Positions 45,568 to 55,415 of a DNA stretch of 57,238 nucleotides are shown here, piece after piece (position 1 is the stretch's first letter; each line of letters opens with the position of its first letter). A program made the position numbers and the translations under genes. The DNA is from Bacteroidota bacterium (GTDB taxonomy: Bacteria > Bacteroidota > Bacteroidia > Chitinophagales > Chitinophagaceae): contig JAFDYF010000037.1 of assembly GCA_018267575.1 (NCBI GenBank), forward strand, positions 1 through 57,238. Reading direction: 5' to 3'. The notes under the pieces are model-generated. The model made no database searches, was not told the DNA's origin, and saw only the letters and a program-made list of their open reading frames with translations.

Positions 45568-47433
45568 TTGTCTTTTCTTTTTTTGGGTGCCCAAACTGTT
45601 TCCCGAAATATCAGGACCAATGAATATAAGGCATTGCAGGAAAAATTGGGTAAGGGTTGGAACACTTGGTATAATAACAGTGAAATGTCGCATGTGCTTT
45701 TGCCTGAAGGGTTTTCTATCAATCTATGCATTGCAAGGCCCGGCAATAGTGATTACCTGAAAGAAATATTAAAGACTTCCAAATTTGCCAAAAGGGACGA
45801 AGTGGTGAACCTTGGTCTTCGTTCAGACGATGGGTCCTACACCAGCCTTGAACTCATTTATCATGATGAAGTGTTTGCGGTGCAGAGCGCAACAGATGGG
45901 GTGGATGAATTCATCCTTGTATCACCAAAAAAGGCTTCCAAAAGCCAATTGGTTATTGAAGCTGGATTGCTTTGGGGCAAGGATGGGCTCATTGAAAAAA
46001 AGGACAATCAAATAAAGGCATCTTTCCCAACAAGAAATATCACCGTACAAACAACCGGTCTGACAGTGGAGAATGCTTATGTCGTAAACACATCACCAAA
46101 CCTGGTAGTCTCCTTGAATAATGAGATTGGCATTTACACGGGCAAAAGCAAAACGCTGGATGAGATAAAAGAAATGATTGTGGAGAAGAAAAAGCAAGCT
46201 GAAAACCGCGCAAATAATTATGGCGATTTGTCGTCCGCCTTCAAAGCAATGCAAACGATTCTCGCATGGAACACGATTTATGATGCTCCCAATCATCGGG
46301 TGATCTCACCCGTTAGCAGAAACTGGAGCAAGGGCTGGGGCGGTTTTGTATTGTTCGATTGGGATACTTATTTCGCCAGTTATATGCTTTCGCTTTTCAA
46401 TAAGGATTTGGCGTATGCGAATGCCATTGAGATCACCAAGGCAATAACTGCTTCGGGTTTTGTCCCCAATTTTCAGGCACCTTTCGATTATTCCTCCTAT
46501 GATCGGTCGCAGCCACCCATTGGTAGCACGGTGATATTGGCTATCTATAATAGATACCGTGAAAAATGGTTTTTGGATGAAGTGTATGATGAACTGTTAA
46601 CCTGGAACCGCTGGTGGCCCAAAGCTAGGGATATGGATGGCTACTTGGTTTGGGGTTCCGATAAGGTACCTAAGAATACATACAATCCCGATGGTAGCAT
46701 CAATACCATGCAAGGTGCAAAATATGAATCAGGGCTCGATAATTCACCCATGTATGATAGTGTGCCATTCAATGCTGAAACTGGAAAAATGGAACTTGCC
46801 GATGTAGGATTGATGAGCATGTATGTGATGGATTGCAATTCCTTGGCAGCTATTGCGGATATCATGGGCAGACAAAAAGATGCAAAAGAATTGAAGGCTC
46901 GTGCTGCCAAATATGGCACTAAGCTTAATAGTTTATGGGATGATAGTGTTGGGATATTCCTGAATAAACGATTGGATAATGGTCAAAAATCCTTTCGTTT
47001 GTCCCCCACCAATTTTTACCCAATGTTGGCAAAAGTTTGTACACAAAAGCAGGCAGAAACCATGATGGCAAAACATTTTTTTAACCCCAATGAATTTTAT
47101 GGGGAATTCATCATGCCTTCTATCGCAAGAAACGATTCTGCCTTTAAGGACAATGATTATTGGAGAGGGAGAATTTGGGCACCGATGAACTTTCTTGTTT
47201 TTTTAGGGATGCAGAACTATAATTTGCCCGATGCCAAGAAAGCAATGATTGAAAAATCGAAGGCCTTGTTGATGAAATCATGGAAAGAGGATGGTTCAAT
47301 TTATGAAAATTATAATGGCACCACCGGACAGGGTGATGATGTGGGAAGTGCTGACGGCTTTTATCATTGGGGTGCCTTATTGACCTTTATGTCCTTTATT
47401 GAAAATGGGTATTTGAAACCGGAAAAAAAATAA
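45568..47433 (+). CDS. Secreted GH63-like / MGH1-type glycoside hydrolase; start codon uncertain
   Basis: From the TTG at 45568 the protein has 621 residues. It has an (alpha/alpha)6 barrel with WGGFVLFDWDTYFASYMLSL, GFVPNFQAPFDYSSYDRSQPP, TWNRWWPKARD and YWRGRIWAPMNFLVFLG, as in GH63/YgjK and trehalase-like enzymes. It should cleave alpha-glucosidic or related bonds in the periplasm. Upstream and in frame lies a complete signal peptide, KKTILLTASIFLSFLFLGAQ, whose first codon would be ATA at 45532 instead of ATG. I give the conservative start and discuss the ATA in the findings. Confidence 0.75.
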   Translation: MSFLFLGAQTVSRNIRTNEYKALQEKLGKGWNTWYNNSEMSHVLLPEGFSINLCIARPGNSDYLKEILKTSKFAKRDEVVNLGLRSDDGSYTSLELIYHDEVFAVQSATDGVDEFILVSPKKASKSQLVIEAGLLWGKDGLIEKKDNQIKASFPTRNITVQTTGLTVENAYVVNTSPNLVVSLNNEIGIYTGKSKTLDEIKEMIVEKKKQAENRANNYGDLSSAFKAMQTILAWNTIYDAPNHRVISPVSRNWSKGWGGFVLFDWDTYFASYMLSLFNKDLAYANAIEITKAITASGFVPNFQAPFDYSSYDRSQPPIGSTVILAIYNRYREKWFLDEVYDELLTWNRWWPKARDMDGYLVWGSDKVPKNTYNPDGSINTMQGAKYESGLDNSPMYDSVPFNAETGKMELADVGLMSMYVMDCNSLAAIADIMGRQKDAKELKARAAKYGTKLNSLWDDSVGIFLNKRLDNGQKSFRLSPTNFYPMLAKVCTQKQAETMMAKHFFNPNEFYGEFIMPSIARNDSAFKDNDYWRGRIWAPMNFLVFLGMQNYNLPDAKKAMIEKSKALLMKSWKEDGSIYENYNGTTGQGDDVGSADGFYHWGALLTFMSFIENGYLKPEKK

Positions 47434-47599
47434 TTTCCTGATCTCGCTTTTTCCAATACTTAAGTTTTGGTAAACAATCACTATTAAATAAGTCTAAGAC
47501 AGGCTTTGAGATGAAATGCCCGATATCAGCACTCCAGAAAGCGCCCACCCTTAGGGAAAGGATATCTATTTTCATCTTTTCTAACAGCCCTTTTTAAAT

Positions 47600-47607
47600 T
47601 ACCTTTG
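47600..47607 (+). promoter_or_regulatory. Probable -7 element of aspS
   Basis: TACCTTTG matches TAnnTTTG and lies 30 bp upstream of the aspS ATG. The -33 element is not obvious. Confidence 0.45.
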
Positions 47608-47637
47608 CAGCGCTTTTGAAGAACGAAAAACATCAAC

Positions 47638-49464
47638 ATGTACAGGACTCATACTTGTGGGGAATTAAGAAAAACAGATATTGGCAAAGAAGTCAGCTTG
47701 GCTGGCTGGGTGCAAACCGTGCGTAAATTTGGTAGCATCACGTTTGTGGATCTTCGCGACCGCTATGGCATTACACAACTTTTGTTTGGTGATGACCTAA
47801 GCGATTTGCTTGCTGCAAACCCCTTGGGAAGGGAATTTGTGATACAGGTTAAAGGATCTGTATCGGAGCGGAGTAATAAAAATGCGAATATCCCCACTGG
47901 CGATGTGGAAATCAAAGTGGGTTCGCTTTCTATTTTGAATAAAGCCATCACCCCGCCTTTTACCATTCAGGATGATACCGATGGGGGCGATGATCTTCGC
48001 ATGAAATTCCGTTATCTCGATTTGCGTAGGAATGAAGTAAAGAAAAACTTGGAGCTTCGTTATGCAGTGAACAGGGCTACTCGCGACTATCTTCATGCTA
48101 ACCATTTCATGGATATTGAAACGCCTTTTCTGATCAAGTCCACACCCGAAGGGGCTCGGGATTTTGTAGTGCCTTCGCGGATGAACGCGGGTCAGTTTTA
48201 TGCCTTGCCACAAAGTCCACAGACTTTTAAGCAATTATTGATGGTGAGTGGCTATGACCGTTATTATCAGATTGTGAAATGTTTTCGCGATGAGGATCTT
48301 CGTGCAGACCGTCAACCAGAGTTTACCCAGATAGATTGTGAAATGAGTTTTGTGGAGCAGGAAGATATCCTGAATATGTTCGAAGGATTAATCAAATATA
48401 TTTTCAAGGAAGTGAAGGATATCGAATACAACGAAAAAGTGGAACGGATGAGTTGGGAAGATGCGATGTGGCAGTACGGTAATGATAAGCCCGATATCCG
48501 TTTTGATATGAAGATTGCTAATTTGAAATCGGCTTTCAAAAAAGATGGCGAACTGCTGGCAAAAGGTGAGTTGATCAATGGGGCAAATTTTCCTGTGTTC
48601 GATAATGCAGAAACCGTGGTAGCGATTGCGGTGCCCGGCTGTAGCGAATACACACGCAAGCAAGTAGATGAATTGACGGACTGGGTGAAGCGTCCACAAA
48701 TTGGTATGCAGGGATTAGTTAACATCAAATGCAATGCCGATGGTAGTTTCAAGAGTAGCGTTGATAAATTTTATGATGGGGAAAAACTGAAAGCCATCGC
48801 CGCTTTTTCCAATGCAAAACCCGGCGACCTGATTTTGATATTGGCTGGTGCTGAGGAAAGGACCCGAAAAGCGATTAGTGAATTGCGTTTGGAATTGGGT
48901 CAGCGTTTGGGCTTCCGCAAAAAAAATGAGTTCAAACTGTTATGGGTACTCGATTTCCCATTGTTTGAATATGCGGAGGAAGAAAACCGTTGGGTGGCTC
49001 GTCATCACCCATTCACTGCGCCGAAGCCCGATCATATCCCCGTGATGATCAACAATAACCCATTGATTGAAAATGCGGCAGAGTACCTAAAACATCCTTA
49101 TGCCAATATCAAAGCCAATGCTTATGATATGGTGTTGAATGGGAATGAGATTGGTGGTGGCTCCATCCGTATTTTTCAACGCGATTTACAGGAGAAAATG
49201 TTTGCTGCATTGGGCATGACCAAGGAAGAATCTTTGTACAAATTTGGTTTCCTATTGGGGGCTTTTGAATATGGCGCACCACCACATGGTGGATTGGCTT
49301 TTGGTTTCGATCGGCTTTGTGCCATCTTGGGTGGTAGCGAAAGCATCCGTGATTTCATTGCGTTCCCGAAAAACAATTCTGGTCGCGATGTGATGCTGGA
49401 TGCACCATCGAATATTGATGATAAACAATTGAAAGAACTTTCTATTCAGCTTCATATTCAATAA
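47638..49464 (+). CDS. aspS: Aspartyl-tRNA synthetase
   Basis: The 608-residue protein starts [19 protein letters not shown], the OB-fold anticodon domain ([23 protein letters not shown]), then class II motif 2 ([19 protein letters not shown]), the bacterial GAD insertion and motif 3 ([15 protein letters not shown]). This is a complete bacterial-type enzyme charging tRNA-Asp. The following small membrane protein gene starts ten bases after its stop. Confidence 0.97.
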   Translation: MYRTHTCGELRKTDIGKEVSLAGWVQTVRKFGSITFVDLRDRYGITQLLFGDDLSDLLAANPLGREFVIQVKGSVSERSNKNANIPTGDVEIKVGSLSILNKAITPPFTIQDDTDGGDDLRMKFRYLDLRRNEVKKNLELRYAVNRATRDYLHANHFMDIETPFLIKSTPEGARDFVVPSRMNAGQFYALPQSPQTFKQLLMVSGYDRYYQIVKCFRDEDLRADRQPEFTQIDCEMSFVEQEDILNMFEGLIKYIFKEVKDIEYNEKVERMSWEDAMWQYGNDKPDIRFDMKIANLKSAFKKDGELLAKGELINGANFPVFDNAETVVAIAVPGCSEYTRKQVDELTDWVKRPQIGMQGLVNIKCNADGSFKSSVDKFYDGEKLKAIAAFSNAKPGDLILILAGAEERTRKAISELRLELGQRLGFRKKNEFKLLWVLDFPLFEYAEEENRWVARHHPFTAPKPDHIPVMINNNPLIENAAEYLKHPYANIKANAYDMVLNGNEIGGGSIRIFQRDLQEKMFAALGMTKEESLYKFGFLLGAFEYGAPPHGGLAFGFDRLCAILGGSESIRDFIAFPKNNSGRDVMLDAPSNIDDKQLKELSIQLHIQ

Positions 49465-49473
49465 TTATTAGTG

Positions 49474-49962
49474 ATGAAAAGATTATTGGCTATAACGAAT
49501 GTGCTTTCTTGGGTGAACTTGGTGGTCGCCAGTTTTTTCGTTTTGCTTTCCTTGCTGGCCATTATATCGCTTCCGCCGATTGCGGTATTGATTTCAATCG
49601 TGCTGATTGGTTGTATTGTGCTGCACAGCTATGCGGCGATGCAATTGCACAAAGGCTTCATGAACCCACAGATGGCGCTAAGCAGGCAAACGCCGATGGG
49701 TATCCGGATGATGGGCTTTATGTCGATGTTCCTCGCCATCATGATGTTTAGCAATTCAATATATACAATGCAGCATGTGGATGAGTTATTGAAATTAGTT
49801 CAGATTCCTAAGGAAATGAGCCAGAAAATAAATGTAAGAGGAGTTATTCAAGGGATATCTTATTTTATGATTGCTTTTAGTATTAGTGTGATCTTGAATG
49901 TGGTTTTGAATTTTCGCCTGTTGAGCATTTATATATATTATCAAAATAAAGATTCAGACTGA
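49474..49962 (+). CDS. Membrane protein of unknown function, downstream of aspS
   Basis: The 162-residue protein has about four membrane helices (near 12-35, 38-58, 78-98 and 127-155) and no motif that I recognise. An ATG at 49474 immediately follows a GTG; the ATG is the likelier start. Its short distance to aspS suggests co-transcription. A terminator hairpin follows about 35 bp after the stop. Confidence 0.6.
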   Translation: MKRLLAITNVLSWVNLVVASFFVLLSLLAIISLPPIAVLISIVLIGCIVLHSYAAMQLHKGFMNPQMALSRQTPMGIRMMGFMSMFLAIMMFSNSIYTMQHVDELLKLVQIPKEMSQKINVRGVIQGISYFMIAFSISVILNVVLNFRLLSIYIYYQNKDSD

Positions 49963-49996
49963 GGATGATTTGGAAACAGATAAACATTAATTTTAA

Positions 49997-50028
49997 GACC
50001 TGTCAATATGTTGATAGGTCTTTTTTTT
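49997..50028 (+). terminator. Intrinsic terminator after the aspS operon
   Basis: GACCTGTCAA and TTGATAGGTC form a stem with one mismatch, followed by eight T. Confidence 0.85.
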
Positions 50029-50091
50029 GATTGGGGATAATCTTTTTGCGCTAAGACAGTATTGGAAGAATTCAATAAATGAAGAATGGCT

Positions 50092-50778
50092 TCATTTGGC
50101 TACTCCAAGAATTGCCGAGTATTCTTTTTTCACTCTTATTTCTATTTGCCTGAGTGTGGCAATGATGGCAATGCCCAATATACTATACAATGCAAATGAG
50201 AAAGACAAAATTATTAAAAACATTTTGTCACTATTCTGCAGCCAATTATTAATTGGGGAGGAAGAATTTAATAAATTTAAAAGACTCATGTAAAGGACTG
50301 CAAATCCTGAAGCTTGAATAATAGTGAACATCTTGTTCGATTTGATTTGAATCCAAAAAAGGCGAAAGTTTACAAACATAATGTAACAACCAAGTGTAAC
50401 TGGTATTGCTTTGAAAACCTTTCCAGCTATATTTTTATCTGCTAGCTCAAAAATTAAAAGGAAACTTAAAAAAAAGATAACTCCTAGTATGATTTTGGGC
50501 CACTGGAACTGTGCTTTAAAGGATTCCCACAAAAGATTCCAACTGTTTCTGCTGGCTTCTTTTTGTTTTTCTCTTACCATTTTTTTGAACCCATCATAAC
50601 CGAAAGAAAGATGCACTTTATTCAACGTTTCATCAAAACCCATTAATGGGTTTTCTTTTTGCATGTTTTCAATCGCATTGGCCAAATGATCCACCAGTTC
50701 GGTTTGCACATCATAATATTTCACCCCATTTTCGGCACAATAGGTAAAGAGATAGTCTATTTGATGGTTGTTGAGCAT
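50092..50778 (-). CDS. HAAS-like membrane protein, copy 2 of the PadR module
   Basis: The 228-residue protein has a soluble helical N-terminal domain of about 85 residues (GVKYYDVQTELVDHLANAIE) and then about four membrane helices. The N-domain resembles the HAAS domain (DUF1700 type) found next to PadR regulators. It is paralogous to the gene immediately upstream, sharing the VKYYDVQTELVDHLA block almost without change, while the membrane parts differ. It is the third gene of the PadR operon, five bases after copy 1. A role in signal reception through the membrane is inferred. Confidence 0.65.
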   Translation of the reverse strand: MLNNHQIDYLFTYCAENGVKYYDVQTELVDHLANAIENMQKENPLMGFDETLNKVHLSFGYDGFKKMVREKQKEASRNSWNLLWESFKAQFQWPKIILGVIFFLSFLLIFELADKNIAGKVFKAIPVTLGCYIMFVNFRLFWIQIKSNKMFTIIQASGFAVLYMSLLNLLNSSSPINNWLQNSDKMFLIILSFSFALYSILGIAIIATLRQIEIRVKKEYSAILGVAK

Positions 50779-50783
50779 GATGT

Positions 50784-51473
50784 TTAACTAAAAGCTTTCG
50801 TATAATCTTTTTCAATTTGGAAACGGATTCGATACATTATATTCACTGCACTTATGAATGCCACCATTAAGATTGGAAAGAGTGCGGTAAAAAAGAAAAA
50901 ATTCGAAGTTTTATCAAATCCCTTAAAGCGGAGGTACAAGGAAAGTAAAATTATTGGGATATATGTTACGATTATTATTTTTTCATACACCCATTTTATA
51001 GATTTGAGGCTAAGCAATGGTTTTTTTGAGTCAAACAAATACAGTCCGTATGATATTTTCAATCTTTTTTTCCGAGCTATAAAGCTGATTGTAAGATATA
51101 AGGGTAATAATTGTAAAATAAAATAAAAATACTGGCTATATGCATGAAGGGAAAGCAACAATGCATATAGGAAAAAGAGGAATAGAATTTTCGGAAGCCT
51201 TGTGTACGAATAAAGTTCTTCTTTAAATGTACTGAAATATTTTTTTCTGATAGCCTTGCTTTTATTTTTGGTTATCAATGCAAATTCATCTGGAGCAAAC
51301 TGTGCATCCACCTTTGCAATCTGTTCCCGAAAACTAAGTTCAGGATGCTCTTTTTGTGATTTTATGATGGCATCGGCTAAATGGTCCACCAGTTCTGTTT
51401 GCACATCATAATATTTCACTCCCTTGCATTCGCAATATTGATGGAGAATTTCTATGTATTGATCGCTCAACAT
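50784..51473 (-). CDS. HAAS-like membrane protein, copy 1 of the PadR module
   Basis: The 229-residue protein starts one base after the padR stop codon. It has the N-terminal helical block (CKGVKYYDVQTELVDHLADAI), then about four membrane helices with a positively charged C-terminal tail. HAAS-type proteins work with PadR repressors in envelope signalling in several bacteria; here that is inferred from the domain look and the tight linkage. The paralogue follows directly. Confidence 0.65.
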   Translation of the reverse strand: MLSDQYIEILHQYCECKGVKYYDVQTELVDHLADAIIKSQKEHPELSFREQIAKVDAQFAPDEFALITKNKSKAIRKKYFSTFKEELYSYTRLPKILFLFFLYALLLSLHAYSQYFYFILQLLPLYLTISFIARKKRLKISYGLYLFDSKKPLLSLKSIKWVYEKIIIVTYIPIILLSLYLRFKGFDKTSNFFFFTALFPILMVAFISAVNIMYRIRFQIEKDYTKAFS

Positions 51474-51474
51474 T

Positions 51475-51807
51475 TCAGGCCAATTTTGGGTTCACTAATG
51501 TTTGCAAAGTGTCTAGGAAAGCTTGAATTTCCGTAAGGGCAATCTTGGTTTGTTTTTTTCCTGACTTGGTCAGGGAATAATATTTGCGTACCCGGTTGCC
51601 AATGTTTTCCATCTCTACTTCCAATATGCCACTCGCTTCCAGTCTGTGTAAAAGCGGGTACAAGGCTCCTTCCGTAATCTGGAGTTCATTTTTGGTAAGG
51701 TCCTTAACCTTTTGGGTAATCTCATAGCCATACATGCGCCCTTTATCGCTGAGCAATTGCATAATGATTGGCTCCAGGCATCCTTTGTACAAATTGCTTT
51801 TGTTCAT
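51475..51807 (-). CDS. PadR family transcriptional regulator
   Basis: The 110-residue protein has the PadR winged helix: LEPIIMQLLSDKGRMYGYEI, ITEGALYPLLHRLEASGILEVE and VRKYYSLTKSGKKQ. It lacks the long C-terminal helix domain of PadR subfamily 1, as in the short PadR-s2 class. It leads a three-gene operon with two HAAS-like membrane proteins and probably represses that operon. The ATG is followed upstream by an AT-rich gap with TACTAAAGTAGT, a palindrome that could be its operator (51809-51820). Confidence 0.88.
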   Translation of the reverse strand: MNKSNLYKGCLEPIIMQLLSDKGRMYGYEITQKVKDLTKNELQITEGALYPLLHRLEASGILEVEMENIGNRVRKYYSLTKSGKKQTKIALTEIQAFLDTLQTLVNPKLA

Positions 51808-51808
51808 A

Positions 51809-51820
51809 CTACTAAAGTAG
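51809..51820. promoter_or_regulatory. Possible PadR operator
   Basis: ACTACTAAAGTAGT-like dyad symmetry directly before the padR start, with short arms ACTA/TAGT. PadR proteins often bind such palindromes in their own promoter. The assignment rests on position only. Confidence 0.35.
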
Positions 51821-51938
51821 TGATTTTTTGAATACCTAATTTGTTTATGTATTTAATTTTTTAAATAATTATTGAAAAGCTGGTGCTGTTAGTTTGGAGT
51901 ATGGTTAGATTGCTTAATTTTATTTCAAATTGTAAATC

Positions 51939-52307
51939 ATGCTACTGATTATTTTGAATGTAATATTTTGTCTGGCTTTTGCCGCTTTTGCCTATGTGAA
52001 CCTGAATGATGTGGATGCTTTTTTATGGGTTAGCATTTACGTGGTAGCTTCGGTCTTTTGTGGTCTGGCTGTGTTTGGGAAATACTACCCGATTGGCTAC
52101 CTGATTGCCATGGCTTTTTACCTGGTCTATGCTGTTAAACTTTTTTTTGCCAAGGATGGAGTAAGGGATTGGATTGTAAAATACCGAACCCCCAGTATTG
52201 TGGAAACCATGCAGGCCACCAAACCCTATATTGAGCAGACTCGCGAGTTTTTTGGTTTGTTGATTATTACCGGTGCACTGGCGTTGGATTATTTTGTGGT
52301 GCCTTAA
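51939..52307 (+). CDS. TMEM220 family membrane protein
   Basis: The 122-residue protein has four membrane helices, with FAYVNLNDVDAFLWVSIY in the first loop and helix, and a C-terminal helix ending GALALDYFVVP. This is the TMEM220 (transmembrane protein 220) pattern. Function is unknown. A palindromic repeat of the TCTGAC family follows its stop codon. Confidence 0.75.
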   Translation: MLLIILNVIFCLAFAAFAYVNLNDVDAFLWVSIYVVASVFCGLAVFGKYYPIGYLIAMAFYLVYAVKLFFAKDGVRDWIVKYRTPSIVETMQATKPYIEQTREFFGLLIITGALALDYFVVP

Positions 52308-52321
52308 TAAGTTCAGCATCG

Positions 52322-52340
52322 TCTGACGGTGTCCGTCTGA
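52322..52340. repeat. Short palindromic repeat, second copy of the TCTGAC family
   Basis: TCTGACGGTGTCCGTCTGA is related to TCTGACCGTCTCGGTCAGA at 41912-41930. The inner stem bases are swapped (GACGG/CCGTC against GACCG/CGGTC), so pairing is kept. Both copies stand just after a stop codon. Confidence 0.6.
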
Positions 52341-52366
52341 CGAATTGAGGCACCCAATCAATTGTT

Positions 52367-53713
52367 CTAGAAACTCAACAAAAAAACAGAGCCTTCCCCT
52401 GGGGCAGATTGAACTTGTATATTACCCTTGTGCAACATCATAATCTGTTTGCAAAGGCTGAGCCCAATGCCGCTTCCTGCTTTTCTGGTACTAAAAAAGG
52501 GGACGAAGATTTTATCGATTAATTCGGCTGAAATACCCGAGCCATTGTCTGCAACCTTGATAATGATTTTTTGGTTGGGGGATAAATTTCCAGTTAAAGT
52601 AATCTTTGGTCGGCTTTTTTCTTTTACCGCCTCCACTGCATTAACCACCAAGTTGATGAGCACCTGTTCGATCAGGCTGGGGTCTGCATCTAGCGATAAA
52701 TGCGGGTCCTTCAATATAATCTCCATCTCAATATTTTTTTGCGCCAATGTAGGTTGCATCAATTGATGGAGATTCTCAAACAGATCCCGAACATAAATTT
52801 TTTTCAGGTTGGGTGTAGTGATTTTGTTCAGGTTGCGATAGGTTTCTGCAAATCGAAGCAATCCTTCACTGCGCCTGCGTATGGTTTCAATACCCAACTC
52901 CAGGTCTTCGAAGGCGCTTGGGTCTTTGTGCAAGGAGCTGGCCGAGTTTTGCAATCGGTTGAGCATGGTGTCAGCCAGGGAGGAAATAGGCGCAATTGAA
53001 TTCATGATCTCATGGGTCATCACACTTAATAATTTTTGCCAGGCCTTCGCTTCAGTTTCGTCCAAGGCCTCATCCACATTTTGAAAAGCGATCAGCTTAT
53101 ATACCTGATGATCGGTTTGAAAAGCAGTGGCTGATAATAATATTTTATAAACACTATGGTCTTTGGTAAGTGGGATGACCTTGCTCTGGCCAGGTCTTAG
53201 TTCCATGATTTCCCGGTAAAGAGAGGGGTCTCTTTTTTCCAAGGAGTGTATGGTTTTTAAATAAGGAGTGCCCAACATTTTTTTAAGTGCTTCGTTCATC
53301 CACCTGATTTCGCCATTTCCATGCTCGTAGGAAAGGATTCCCGTATCCACCAACTCCAATATTTTTTGCAGGTATTGCGCTTGGGTTTCTTTTTCCCTAC
53401 TGATATGTTTGAACGTGGTGTTGATCTCATTGAACCCTTGTCTCATGGGTTGCAGTTCTACGGGGGCATGTTTTACATCAAAATGCCTGGAAAAGTCACG
53501 GTAATGTACCGACTCCACAAACTGTTGTAATTCGTCCTGCGCTTTTTTATTGAACTTATAAAAATCAACCAGTTGAAAAATAATGATGGGCATCACGATG
53601 ATGAGATAGACCCACCACCCCTTGACCATAATAATGGAAGCGGCTGTGATGGTAATAAATAACAGGATCACTCTAATGACTAACCGAAAATAATGGTAGC
53701 GCTCAAATATCAT
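52367..53713 (-). CDS. Sensor histidine kinase (NtrY/NtrB type)
   Basis: The 448-residue protein has two N-terminal membrane helices (about 10-49), a HAMP/PAS-like middle, the H box VMTHEIMNSIAPISSLADT (His234), the N box NLVVNAVEAVKE, and G boxes VADNGSGIS and GSGIGLSLCKQI. It is a complete kinase. It overlaps the sigma-54 response regulator gene upstream by 11 bases on the same strand, so the two form a translationally coupled two-component pair. The signal is unknown. Confidence 0.92.
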   Translation of the reverse strand: MIFERYHYFRLVIRVILLFITITAASIIMVKGWWVYLIIVMPIIIFQLVDFYKFNKKAQDELQQFVESVHYRDFSRHFDVKHAPVELQPMRQGFNEINTTFKHISREKETQAQYLQKILELVDTGILSYEHGNGEIRWMNEALKKMLGTPYLKTIHSLEKRDPSLYREIMELRPGQSKVIPLTKDHSVYKILLSATAFQTDHQVYKLIAFQNVDEALDETEAKAWQKLLSVMTHEIMNSIAPISSLADTMLNRLQNSASSLHKDPSAFEDLELGIETIRRRSEGLLRFAETYRNLNKITTPNLKKIYVRDLFENLHQLMQPTLAQKNIEMEIILKDPHLSLDADPSLIEQVLINLVVNAVEAVKEKSRPKITLTGNLSPNQKIIIKVADNGSGISAELIDKIFVPFFSTRKAGSGIGLSLCKQIMMLHKGNIQVQSAPGEGSVFLLSF

Positions 53714-55064
53714 ATTTGCTTAGTCGGCGGTACAAAGCAGTGCGGGTAAGTCCCAATTCCTTTGCTGCTTTGCTGATATTGCCATTGTTTTTTTCTATCA
53801 CTTTTAAAATGGTATTTTTTTCCACCATACTTAAATTATGCTCATCGTTTTCATCCTGTATATTGCTGGGAGATTCGATGGGCGAGAAAATAAGGTCCTG
53901 GGACTGAAGCACTTCTTGGTCGGCCATGATCACCGCTCTTTCAACCGTATATTGTAGCTCACGCACATTTCCAGGGAAATGGTAATGACAAAGCTTTTCC
54001 AATGCCTTCTCGTCAAACTCGCTCGAATTTTTTAGGTATTTTTTTGAATAGATTTTCAAAAAATGGTTTGCCAGCAAGGGAATATCATTTCCTCTTTTGC
54101 GGAGCGGTGGCACCATAATTTCCACGGTATTGATCCGATAGATCAGATCTTTCCGGAACCTGGATTCATTGGCGAGCTCCGTCAATGGCATATTGGTAGC
54201 ACAGATCAAACGGATATCGATGGGTATAGGCTGGTTGCTGCCCAGTTTGGTAATGGTGCGGTTTTGCAATACCGACAATAATTTTGCTTGTTGGTGCAAA
54301 GAGATATTTCCAATCTCATCCAAAAACAAAGTGCCACCCGATGCTGTTTCAAAAAGGCCCAAACGGTCCTCACGGGCATCCGTAAACGCTCCTTTTTTGT
54401 GCCCAAACAATTCGCTTTCAAATAAAGTTTCGGTAAGGGCGCCCACATCTACTTTAATAAAAGGTTTGCTAGCCCTTAAGGATTGTTGATGGATGGCTTT
54501 TGCGATCAGGTCTTTGCCTGTGCCATTTTCTCCCAATATCAGGATGTTTGCGTCGGTGGGTGCAATCTTCTCAATCTTGTAAAAAATTTCTTGCATCACT
54601 TCCGATTCTCCAATGAACTCTTTGCCAATGATGGAGTTTTCAACACTTACATATCCCGTATCGGTTTTGCCGCTATCTTTTTGTTTGAGCGCTTCCTTGA
54701 TGGTGCCGATCAGTTTCTCATTGTGCCAGGGTTTTACCACAAAATCTCGAGCACCTTCTTTTAATGAACGCACGGCAAGGTCAATATCGCCATAAGCCGT
54801 GATCATGATCACAGCCGCTTTGCTCCCAAACTCCTTTAGTTTCTTGAGCCAGAAAAGCCCTTCGTTGCCGGTATTGATACTGCTGTTGAAATTCATGTCC
54901 AACAGGATAATATCAAAATCCTGCTTCGACAATAATGACCGGATATTCTCAGGGTTTTTTTCGATCACCACATTGGCGGCCTCGGTCTTCAATAAAAGCC
55001 TTACGGCGGTCAGCACGTCGAGGTCGTCGTCCACCACTAATATAGATGCATTCTTAAGCGTCAT
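53703..55064 (-). CDS. Sigma-54-dependent response regulator (NtrC/AtoC type)
   Basis: The 453-residue protein has a receiver domain with phosphoacceptor Asp56 (IILLDMNFN), an AAA+ domain with Walker A GENGTGKDLIA, the sigma-54 contact loop written GAFTDA instead of GAFTGA, Walker B GGTLFLDEIGN, and a Fis-type helix-turn-helix (GNISKAAKELGLTRTALYRRL). It activates sigma-54 promoters. The D in the loop is a variant I know from Bacteroidota. It is divergent from an efflux adaptor gene, a likely target. Confidence 0.92.
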   Translation of the reverse strand: MTLKNASILVVDDDLDVLTAVRLLLKTEAANVVIEKNPENIRSLLSKQDFDIILLDMNFNSSINTGNEGLFWLKKLKEFGSKAAVIMITAYGDIDLAVRSLKEGARDFVVKPWHNEKLIGTIKEALKQKDSGKTDTGYVSVENSIIGKEFIGESEVMQEIFYKIEKIAPTDANILILGENGTGKDLIAKAIHQQSLRASKPFIKVDVGALTETLFESELFGHKKGAFTDAREDRLGLFETASGGTLFLDEIGNISLHQQAKLLSVLQNRTITKLGSNQPIPIDIRLICATNMPLTELANESRFRKDLIYRINTVEIMVPPLRKRGNDIPLLANHFLKIYSKKYLKNSSEFDEKALEKLCHYHFPGNVRELQYTVERAVIMADQEVLQSQDLIFSPIESPSNIQDENDEHNLSMVEKNTILKVIEKNNGNISKAAKELGLTRTALYRRLSKYDI

Positions 55065-55415
55065 TGTAACTATTTCAATTTTTTGTTCGTCTGATGCAAC
55101 AATTACAGCTACAAGTTTACCTTAATTATAATGCTATGGCAATTAATTTTTTAGATAATTTCCGGAAAACAAAACTGTATCAAAACCGTACACCTGATGT
55201 ATCACAAATGGACATCTTGATATATAATGACTGTTTAAGTTTCTGAAAATCATTAAAATGCAAACTGGCATGGTAGTGTTAGGTAAATGAACGGAAAAGA
55301 TAGAAAACTAGGGGTCAGAAAACGGTAAAACTTTTTTTAGCGCAGGAAACAGGTTTTCTCTTTGCCCCAGGTACTTTTCCGCTTTCATTTTTCTTTAAAA
55401 TAACTTGAGATTTTT
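55065..55415. other. Divergent region between the two-component genes and the efflux adaptor
   Basis: This AT-rich stretch has no gene. I looked for a sigma-54 promoter for the adaptor; TGGCA at 55266 lacks the GC at the required distance, so I do not call it. No strong hairpin is seen. Confidence 0.4.

Noticed and set aside
50027..50293. 88-codon plus-strand frame after the aspS operon
   Set aside because: It starts within the terminator tail and is antisense to the HAAS-like gene.
55266..55281. Sigma-54 promoter before the efflux adaptor
   Set aside because: TGGCA is present but TGTT stands where TTGC is needed, so the essential GC is missing.
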